DNA of 64,000 bases from Gnetum montanum (taxonomy: Eukaryota; Streptophyta; Gnetopsida; Gnetales; Gnetaceae): contig MNCI01004154.1 in the NCBI GenBank assembly GCA_015680685.1, forward strand, positions 42,080-106,079. Direction: 5' to 3'. The notes under the pieces are model-generated. The model worked only from the letters and a program-made list of their open reading frames with translations. It did not search any database and was not told the DNA's origin. Every line of letters begins with the position of its first letter. The first letter of the stretch is position 1. This document shows, piece after piece, positions 55,881 through 64,000 of the stretch. The position numbers were made by a program, and so were the translations under genes.

Positions 55881-57190
55881 TATTCTTTGTGCTATATCTC
55901 ATCCACGAGTATCCCTATTAGATGAGGTACACCTAGAGATTAAGGGGTCAACAAACTTCAAACCATCATTAAGTAGGTGGACTATGGGGAAGCTGAGAAA
56001 GGATGGTCTTTCCAAGATGGGCTATTTCCTTTTAAAGACTGTGTGTATTTGTTAACTGATTCACCTTTGATTCCTTCCATTGTATCTAGTTTTCATAATT
56101 CAATGCATGAATGGGTTCAAAAGACACTCCATTGCGTTAAGGTTGATTTCTATTATAAAGGGATGAAGTCCATGATCCATGATTTTATGTAAAGCTACTT
56201 ATTATGCCAACAAAATAAATGGAAAAATTTACAGCCAGATGGTCTTCTCCAACCTTTACCTGTTCCAACTTAGATATGGGCTGATATATCCATAGATTTC
56301 ATTGATGGCTTGCCAAAATTTGGGGAAAACTCTTTCCTATTTATCATGGTTGAACACTTCTCGAAATATGCTCATTTTATACCTCTTTCTCATCCATACA
56401 CTACTATTTCAGTTTCTCATGTTTTCTTTTCTTAGATCTTCTATTTACATGGGTTACTGGAAATAATTATGGGTGATTGAGACTCTGTTTTCACTAGCTC
56501 CTTCTAGTGTGAAGTATTCAAGTTGAATGACACAAAATTGGCGTTTTACTCTACTTATCACCCATAATCAGATGGTTAGACCAAAGTGGTTAATAGAACG
56601 ATTGAGATGTATCTTTGATGATTTGTTTGTAACCAACCTTAGGAGTGGGTGGAATGGCTTCGCTGGGTAGAATTCTTGTATAACACCACTTTTCACACCT
56701 CGTTAGGCACTATGCCATTTCAAGTTGTGTATGGTCATGAACTTGCTCATTTTCTTTCATGTGATCTAGGGTCTACTCGATTGGAGGCCATTGATAAAGC
56801 CTTAAAGGATCATGATGAAGTGCTAAAGGTGGTGCAGGTTTTCTTGTAGCAAGCCCAAGTGCGCATGAAAAGTACTTATGATAATCACCATCGTGAATTG
56901 TCATTTGAACCAGGGTAGTTTCTATGGCTTCATTTGCAACCTTGACATCAAGGATCATTGAACAAGAGGCATTTTCATAAGTTGGCTTTGAAATTTTATG
57001 GTCCCTTCAAGGTGTTAAAGAAGGTGGGAAGGGTTGCATATGAGTTGTAGCTTCCTATAGATAGTAAAATTCATAAAGTTTTTTACATTTCTTTGCTTAA
57101 AAAATTTAAAGGTGAGACCACCTTAGCTATGCCTCCATTGCCTCCTCTAATAGATGGCAAAGTAGTTCCACATCCTCACTATCATTCACT
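55881..57190 (+). pseudogene. Chromovirus integrase
   Basis: It reads ISIDFIDGLPKFGENSFLFI (first Asp), SKYAHFIPLSHPY, and MGDxDSVFTSSF (second Asp, with the Arg codon now a stop). YHPxSDGxTKVVNRTIEMYL at 56556-56610 comes next, where two Gln codons are stops and the catalytic Glu is Lys. NTTFHTSLGTMPFQVVYGHE is the lineage hallmark. HFHKLALKFYGPFKVLKKVG and VFYISLLKKFKG form the C-terminal binding domain. Confidence 0.87.
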
Positions 57191-57400
57191 CCCAACTCAA
57201 CTAAGGAATGCATGAGGTGCTGGTTTAGTGGGAAAGTCTTTCAAGTAATGAAGCAACTTGGAAGAATGCATTTCAGTTTCATAAGTCTTATCCTAACTTT
57301 GAGCTTGAGTATAAGATTATTGTCCCAAAGGTGAGTAATGTTGTAGATTCCTTCATGGGAAGGATATACAGTAGAAGGAATGGCAAGAAAATTTAGGTGC
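57191..57400 (+). pseudogene. Chromovirus chromodomain end
   Basis: It reads EATWKNAFQFHKSYPNFELE and then VDSFMGRIYSRRNGKK before the stop. This is the end of a group II chromodomain (VxWxGLxxxEATWE...YPxFxLEDK) as found in plant chromoviruses. It would bind histone tails and guide insertion. Confidence 0.75.
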
Positions 57401-57720
57401 TTTAGTTGTGAGAGTCCTATTTGGTAATTTGTTTCTCTATTTGTGAGATGTCTTGATTTGGTAGTTTCCTTAATTCCTAGAGGTTTGTTAGGTATCTTGA
57501 TTTGGTAGTTTCCTTAATTCCTAGAGGTTTGAGTTGGAAATAACTGATTTTGTATTTTTGTTAAGATCCATCCTTTTCCTATAAAAAAAGGATCAATATG
57601 GAATAAAAGGTGTTTAGAATTTCCAAATCAAAAGAAATTTCTAACGAGAGTTTGGGTGGTCTGTTAAGAACAAACCCCTATTGTTATCTTCAAAATAGGT
57701 TCATCAAAGAAGGGTAGGAA
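57400..57720 (+). repeat. 3' LTR of the chromovirus (start and end approximate)
   Basis: It follows a purine-rich run (AGAAGGAATGGCAAGAAAA, near 57372-57391). It has a TATA box (CTATAAAAAAAGG, about 57579) and a perfect 37-bp repeat at 44-bp period just upstream. It ends near TTCATCA at about 57706. No matching 5' LTR is left, apart from its first few bases at 45130-45145. Confidence 0.55.
57451..57531 (+). repeat. 44-bp-period tandem duplication in the chromovirus LTR
   Basis: The 37 bases from TCTTGATTTGGTAG to AGAGGTTTG at 57451 are repeated without any change at 57495, separated by TTAGGTA. Confidence 0.9.
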
Positions 57721-60175
57721 TGTGAACAAAGAGGGCCAAGGGGATCCCCTTGTATATCAACCTATGATGAGATCCTATTCACGAGACCATAACAATTTTT
57801 TGGCCATTTTCCTGGTTTTTTCTTTTGGATTATCAATCTTTATTTCTAAACTTAAATACAAATTTTATATGTTAATTACATTTCTACTTGCAGTTTATGT
57901 TGATAGCATAGTTGCTAATTCCTAGCCAAGTTTTTATACTTACTGATTACATAATTTGGAGTCATGAAATTCTTAATTGAAGGTTAAAGGTGTATCATGT
58001 TAATGTTAAGTACATATTTAGTTGAACAATTGCATTCATTTTTTCTAGTTTTTTTTTTAAATATGTGTAGAGTATGATGGAAATCACCTATAATATTAGA
58101 TGACCTAAATGAACATATAAACATGTAAATTGAAGTGTTCAAATTTTATGGTGAAATATGTTTTCCAGAAACAATTTCTTATGAAGTGAATAATTTAGAG
58201 ATGTTTATCATCAAGTGTTTGGTAGGAACTTCCTAAGTGATTTGTAATTCAACTATAATGCCCTTTTTTCATATTATGCTTGAAAAAACCATGAGGTTGG
58301 TTAACTCATTTATTTTGAAGAAATTGAGGATACAATCAATATCTTTGGATGTTTGAAAGTGATTTCATTTTAATATATACTTGGTTTTTCTAGTAAGTGT
58401 CCAGGAGGATCTAACATTTTATGGGCTACATATATAATATCATACATTTATTATTAGTGTTTCATGGGTGTGTGCTTTCATAAGTTTTTTATTATTCCAC
58501 ATGTTCTAGCAGTGCGAGTGTTCTTCCAACTACCTCAAAATGCTCATCAAATGTGTAACATATTTTCAACTATCAAAAATTAAAAATAAATTTCAAAAAT
58601 TTCACTACATTATTAAATAAAAATAAACATTGGAACCATCAGGACATTGTCAAGTTTACAAAAATAGAAAACAAAAAATAAAACTTTAAACCATTTTTAC
58701 CATGCCAAGTTTGGTCATAATGCATGTAGTTACTATTTTATTTATAAATAATATGTATTAATTTTTGTGTCCTCAATTTGGAATTTGGGCTATTAGGAGA
58801 AAGCACAAGAGAAGCACCTGCACATGGAACTCTTTGGTTTGTAATTCTATGTAATTTTTACCACTTTTTGTCCAAATTTCTATTAATTGTGCCAAAGTTT
58901 TATTGGGATTTCACATTTCACATACATTTGGCCTTACTTTCGTGGGATGGTCCTTGTCCCCAAATTGGTTTAGTTAAACATTCTCATGCTTCCATGTTCT
59001 AGCATTCTCAAACCATGTGAAACATAGATTATTATAGTCAAATAAACTATTGTGATTTGAAATTGAAGCTTTTCTATCATTACCAAAAATCTTAAAATGG
59101 TATAAGACTGAACTTTTCTCTTCATTATTTTCTTCTTATAGTTCTTTGTAGCATAACTTAGCTTAACATGAAATGTAACTAAAGTGATCTTTGGATTATT
59201 TTTGACACATCATGAAAATTTATATTTTATATAGAGTCTATAGTAATAATAATATTCTAAAATATAGGCTCAAGCCCAGGCCAAAACAAAAGCTCCATTG
59301 AAAAAAAGATACTTCAACCAAGCTCAAAACACGCAGCACCTTTTATTGCAAATTTGACAATATCTGTGCTTCAAAAGAAAGAATAATCAATTTCTTCTAA
59401 ATACCAAGAAATGTGTTTTTTTAATCATATAGATTAACTCAAATAATCTAGGTGAATTTTAGAGATACTGAGCTGAACTTTGGCTTTGAAAACAAACTTG
59501 TGTGTTGCTATTAGATTTAAAACTATGTCATCGATAAAGGTCCTCTCTCTTTGTTACTATGGAAAGTTAAGTTGAATTGGCTTAAGAAAAATCATCTAGA
59601 TGCACTTTGCACCTTCAATACAACTTCCAAAAACACTTATGAAAACGATAATTTTACTATGTTGTCATTGAAAAGTTTTTAGAAAAAAGTAAGCTTGAAA
59701 GCGCTTGAACAAACATTGTAAAATACATCAGAGAAAGAGCTTCCATGTGAATTTGTGATTGCTTTTTACCAACAAAGCTCAGACAAAATTTCCAAGCTCA
59801 AAATACCCCGTACATTTTAGCACATTTCTAGCCTCCTCTTCCCTTATGTTTGAGATGTTTCTTTATTTTGTTAATTTTTTTTCGTTACTTTATGATTATA
59901 TATTGAGGTTCTAATCCTTGGTTTGCCTTGATTAATTACTAAATTACACTAACAAAGCATACTCTTTCTCTAGCCTCTTTGATTAACTCTATCTAATTAT
60001 CACTTATATCTAGTATTAATTAGTCACTTTATTAAATAACAATTCAACTTACAAGAAACAAATATATTGTCTCTTAGGTCCCAAACATGCTAAAAGCTCC
60101 ATTTTAGTTTCATTAATTTTTTTGTGTACGAGTTTACTGTATGCAATAGAAGATTGTGCAATTATTTGTGCCACG
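57721..60175. other. Unassigned AT-rich stretch
   Basis: No gene, LTR terminus or known element is recognised in these 2.4 kb. The first 60 bases (GGGCCAAGGGGATCC region) could be gag leader from a former tandem copy of the chromovirus, but this is weak. Confidence 0.3.
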
Positions 60176-60277
60176 TGTTAAGGTCAACCTCGTCCATGTT
60201 ATCACATAGGGCCATGATCAACAAAACTATCCTATAAAATCATATACCATTTCACCAAGCAATGTTGACATGCAAGA

Positions 60278-60537
60278 AAGTGAACCGACGTGTGGGGAGG
60301 TGGACCGATGTGCGAGAAGGTGAACCGACTTGCGAGGAGGTGGATTGATGTGTGAGAAGGTGAACCAATGTGCAAGGAGGTGGGCCAATGTATAGGAAGA
60401 TGAACCAACCTACGGGGAGGTGGACCAATGTGTAGGGATGTGGACCGACATGCGGGGAGGTGAATCGATGTGCAGGGAGGTGGACCGACATGCAAAGAGG
60501 TGAACCAATGTGTGGGGAGGTGGATCGATGTGTGAGT
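60278..60537 (+). repeat. 20-bp minisatellite in U3, 13 units
   Basis: The consensus unit is close to AGGTGGACCGATGTGCGGGG. The units alternate loosely between GGTGGACC and GGTGAACC forms. The array ends 25 bases before the TATA box. Open frames on the minus strand here are translations of the repeat. Confidence 0.88.
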
Positions 60538-60562
60538 AGGGGAAATGTCACTAGCAAGAGGC

Positions 60563-60569
60563 TATAAAG
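60563..60569 (+). promoter_or_regulatory. Probable TATA box of the 5' LTR
   Basis: GCTATAAAGTAGAG, kept in the 3' LTR at 62281. It sits just downstream of the minisatellite. Confidence 0.6.
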
Positions 60570-61005
60570 TAGAGAACAAAGATGACGTTAGGAGGGGAGA
60601 GTGAGGGCCTCCTCAACAAATCGGACTCTCTTCCTGAACAATTGCATATCTCTCCATTGAGGTTCACATAGGTGGGCAAGGGAGGTCTCTAGGGGCTGAG
60701 AAACCAATGAACGATAGTTTTTTCTCTCTCTCTTATCCTATTTTTCCTAAGGTGACAACAATGCAGTTGATGCACATGGATGATGAGCATGGTAGGTGGG
60801 TTCTGTAGTCCTATTTTTTTTATTCTTGGTAACAAATCGACAACAGTTACAATGGTAGAGCTACGTGGACAATGGTCAAAAATCTTAATAGGAAACCAAG
60901 AGGTGACGATTTTCTTTTCTCTTTTCGCAGCAAACCTGTGAAGATGGTAGATGTTGGATTGAATATAGTAATGCATCTACTGGCACATGATAATAGGATC
61001 TAGTG

Positions 61006-61011
<6 letters not shown>

Positions 61012-61036
<25 letters not shown>
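61012..61036 (+). repeat. TC microsatellite, 5' LTR
   Basis: About 12 TC units. The 3' LTR has about 17 at the matching place. Confidence 0.9.
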
Positions 61037-61547
61037 GTACTACAGTGTTGTAGCATTTAACAGCAACAGTTGTAAGTGTGGGTTCTACTATTCTATTCTA
61101 TTTTTGGCAAGTGGTGCATCTATGATAGGGTTCTCCAAATAGGGACAAATTTCCCTCTTTCATGCTAGCAATGGGTCACATTTTTTCTATGTGTTAGAGA
61201 TGCATTAGTGGGCCCTTTCATCTAGCCTCTTCTCTTTCTCTCCCTCCTCTAGCAGCTACAAGTAGTGTTGGCTATGGCAACATCCATAACAGACAAGTAG
61301 CGAACGATGGTAATAGCTGGGAAGCAAGGAAAATTTATTGTGGTTACCTTTTGTATTCTTGAATTTGAGACATTCATTCCAATTAAAATTTCTATTTTTT
61401 TTTACTGTTTTCAAAAGGCCACATTGTCCTCTCTAGCTGAAATTATTCCCAAGTTTTCGTATCGATATAGGAGGCACCCTAGGCAATAGTCTCCTAAAAT
61501 GATATTTTTCCCTAGGTGTTGGTGTAACCAAAATTTATGCATCAACA

Positions 61548-61953
61548 CCTTTTTTTGGCACTAGAAGTAGGGCTTTTTCCTCACCTTTTGTTTATCAACT
61601 CTTCTTGCCATTTTCTTATGGCTATTTCATTTTCTGATCTTGTTTTGGAACCTATTGAATTTTTTTAAGACCTTTGTCTTCAAATCCTTTATTTTCTGCC
61701 TTTTTTTATGCTTCCCATTTTTTAAAAACTGTTGTTACCAAAATTTTTTTTAAAACCCTCGTTTCCTGGTCCCATTTTCAAATTTTTCATTTTGGCAGTC
61801 CTTACCTAAGTCCTAACTTGGGTGAGGTGGTTTTATTATTTAATTTGAAATTTTTTTTTCTAAAATTTTTCTTAATTTTATTATTTTCTCTTTAATATTT
61901 TGTGCTTTTGTTGCTCCTTGCACTTGCATGCAATTTTTTGTTTGGGGGCTAAG
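61548..61953 (+). other. Interior of the small element: primer site and polypurine tract, no gene
   Basis: TGGCACTAGAAGTAGGGC (61556-61573) lies 8 bases after the 5' LTR and matches the primer sites at 10543-10560 and 20170-20187. The rest is T-rich with one open frame (61674-61895) of Phe/Leu-rich, low-complexity sequence. I do not regard it as coding. Confidence 0.7.
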
Positions 61954-62055
61954 TGTTAAGGTCAACCTTGCCCATGTTATCACATGGGACCATGATCAAC
62001 AAAAATATCCTATAAAATCATATAATATTTCACCAAGCAATGTTGACATATAAGA

Positions 62056-62255
62056 AATTGAACTAACATGCAGGGAGGTGAACCATTGTGCGAGAAGATG
62101 AACCAATGTACAAGGAGGTGGATCAACATGCGAGAAGGTGAACTGACGTGCAGGGAGGTGGATCGACATGCAGGGAGATGGATCGACATGTAGGGAGGTG
62201 GACCAATGTGTAGGGAGGTGAATCGATGTGTGGGGAGGTGGACTGACATGTGGGT
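62056..62255 (+). repeat. 20-bp minisatellite in U3, 10 units
   Basis: Same unit as at 60278-60537. The first units differ most from the consensus. Confidence 0.85.
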
Positions 62256-62725
62256 AGGGGAAATGTCACTAGCATGCAGCTATAAAGTAGAGAACAAAGA
62301 TGACATCAAGAGGGGGGAGCAAGGGCCTCCTTAACAAATTAGACTCTCTTTCCAAACAATTGTGTCTCTTTCCATTGAGGTGCACATAGGTGAGCAAGGG
62401 GATCTCTAGGGGCTAAGAAACTAGTAAATGGTAGTTTTCTCTCTCTCTTCTCCTATTTTTCTTAGGGTGATAGTGGCACAGTTGACAGACGTTGATAGTG
62501 AACATACTAGGTGGGTTCTACAATCTTGTTTTTTTTATTCTTGGCAATGGACTGGTGACAATCAGTAGTAGCAGAGCTACATGAACAATGATCAATGATC
62601 TCACTAGGAAACCAAGAGATAGTGGTTTTCTTTTCCCTGTTTGTAGCAAACCTATGACAATGGTAGACATAGGACTAGATATAGCGACGTGGCTACCAGC
62701 ATGTGACAACAGGATCTAGTGGCTT

Positions 62726-62727
<2 letters not shown>

Positions 62728-62762
<35 letters not shown>
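62728..62762 (+). repeat. TC microsatellite, 3' LTR
   Basis: A 35-base TC run. Confidence 0.92.
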
Positions 62763-62765
<3 letters not shown>

Positions 62766-63273
62766 GCAGTGTTGTAGCATTTGATAGCAACAAATGCAAA
62801 TGTGAGTTCTACAATTCCATTCTATTTTTTGACAGGCGATGCGTCCACAACAGGTTTCTTCAAACAAGAAGAAATTTTCCTCCCTCATGCTAGTGACAGG
62901 GCACGTTCTGTCTATGCATTAGAGATGCATTAGTAGGTCCCTTCATCTAGCCTCTTCTCTTTCTCTCCCTCTTCTGGTAGCTACAGGCAATGTTGGTTGT
63001 AGCAACATCTACAACAGATAGGCAATGAATGATGGTAGTAGATGAGAAGTAGGGAATATTTGTTTTTGTTACCTTTTGTATTCTTGAATTTGAGACACTC
63101 ATTCCAATTAAAATTATTCTTCTTTTTTTACTATTTTCAAAAGGCCACATAGTCCTCTCCAACTAAGACTATTCCTGAGTTTCTATACCCATATAGGAGG
63201 CACCCTAGGCAATAGTCTTCTAAAACGAGTTTTTTCCCCAGGTGTTAGTGTGACCAAAATTTATGCATCAACA

Positions 63274-64000
63274 CTACAAAAGTGAGATTTGTTATATGTT
63301 AGGCTTGTCAGATGCAAAATATCTAAAAGATCAAAACAAATTAAAAATATTCTAGTTTTTAGACGAGTACCATCTGTCACATTTTGCACGCCATGTTTTA
63401 ATTTTTGTCTTTAATAAATACTTTGAATTCTTCTATGCTCCCAACTTGACAAATATTTCACAAGCAATGAATATTTTGGGGAACTACTTTTATTAAAAAA
63501 ATTATTTGAGGTAGCCCAATTCTAGTCCTTTACTCTTTGCTGAGGATAACCTTTATTCTTTTCTTGCACACAATGGTCAAGCATCATCTATTCTATGTAA
63601 AAATTCAAACACTCAACCATTGATAGGTAAAGATTCCAAGGTAGATTTATGTTTCACATCAAATTCCTGCATATGCAATGGAGGACAATAATACCTAAGA
63701 TTACGATAGAAAGTAATCAATGCCATAGATGAAGGTAGTAGGGATCAACAAGGAGGTCCCATGGTGAATGTTGCAGTGCAATGGAAAAATTCCAGCCTAG
63801 AAAGTAGGCTTCTACAAATTTTTTAAAAAAGGTAGGAAATGGGGTGTTGTAATAAAGGAAATGAAAAAAGGAAAAAACATAACACTATAGTACTCACAAC
63901 CATAGTTTTGAGTTGTCGATGATAGAGCAATTCTCATCAAATTCTTTTTAGTTTCTTTTGCTATGACTACATGGATCTTTGTTGCAACTAGGCATACCTC
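63274..64000. other. Unassigned right flank
   Basis: No feature recognised. Confidence 0.3.

Larger units (their letters stand above)
60176..61547 (+). repeat. 5' LTR of the small element (1,372 bp)
   Basis: Its parts, in order, are a unique start, 13 units of a 20-bp repeat (60278-60537), TATAAAG (60563-60569), a long R-U5 of nearly 1 kb with a CT microsatellite (61012-61036), and the end GCATCAACA. Confidence 0.88.
60176..63273 (+). mobile_element. Non-autonomous LTR retrotransposon, about 3.1 kb, long LTRs and tiny interior
   Basis: Two direct repeats (60176-61547 and 61954-63273) both start TGTTAAGGTCAACC and end GCATCAACA, so the ends are TGTT/AACA. Between them are only 406 bases, with a primer site (61556-61573) near one end and a purine-rich tract (TTTGGGGGCTAAG, 61941-61953) at the other. 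The flanks CCACG (60171-60175) and CTACA (63274-63278) look like a 5-bp target duplication changed by two transitions. No gag or pol is present, so it must have moved with proteins supplied by a related gypsy element. Confidence 0.88.
61954..63273 (+). repeat. 3' LTR of the small element (1,320 bp)
   Basis: This aligns along its full length with the 5' LTR. It is shorter mainly because its minisatellite has 10 units (62056-62255) in place of 13. Substitutions are moderate and mostly transitions. Confidence 0.88.

Noticed and set aside
60232..60557. Open minus-strand frames with periodic Pro/His/Ser peptides
   Set aside because: They are translations of the 20-bp minisatellite. The matching frame in the 3' LTR (62010-62249) differs with unit number.
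1..64000. CRISPR arrays, bacterial operons, tRNA and rRNA genes
   Set aside because: The direct repeats found are LTRs or minisatellites without spacers, no ribosome-site-linked gene strings occur, and no cloverleaf or rRNA segment was recognised.

Overview
The window looks like a stretch of nuclear DNA from a land plant with a large, repeat-rich genome. It is AT-rich and has no operons. It holds decayed LTR retrotransposons of several plant lineages (chromoviruses with chromodomains, non-chromoviral Ty3/gypsy elements, a Ty1/copia element with an initiator-Met-type primer site), LINE pieces and spliced gene relics. A seed plant, possibly a gymnosperm, fits the style of decay, but the species cannot be fixed from this sequence. 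I see no intact protein-coding gene, tRNA, rRNA or CRISPR array.

Layout. 0.5-5.5 kb: relic of a spliced gene of about 1,000 codons (+ strand) whose family I do not recognise. 6.4-12.0 kb: Ty3/gypsy remnant (- strand; gag, protease, primer site, probable 5' LTR). 12.0-22.8 kb: nearly whole Ty3/gypsy element (- strand) with long LTRs, a second RNase H between protease and reverse transcriptase, and an ORF inside its LTR; it sits inside the integrase of a Tekay-like chromovirus, whose 3' part is at 22.8-24.1 kb. 24.1-36.7 kb: an LTR fragment, three clusters of a dyad-symmetric minisatellite, a second gene-like relic (- strand, 28.3-32.2 kb), a short unidentified coding piece and a LINE fragment. 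36.9-42.8 kb: complete Ty1/copia element with matching LTRs and a 5-bp target duplication, inserted in the RT of a second LINE copy. 45.1-57.7 kb: a chromovirus (+ strand) split by another Ty3/gypsy element (- strand). 60.2-63.3 kb: non-autonomous LTR element (two 1.3-1.4 kb LTRs around 0.4 kb) whose U3 carries a 20-bp minisatellite next to the TATA box.

How the pieces relate. The window is a record of nested insertion followed by point-mutation decay. Three nestings can be read because the host reading frame resumes at the guest's edge. Several catalytic residues were lost by transitions (YxDD to NN, retropepsin Asp to Asn, integrase Glu to Lys), as expected for methylated, silenced DNA. All protein calls come from reading translations against remembered family motifs; no database search was run, and boundaries without terminal repeats are approximate.
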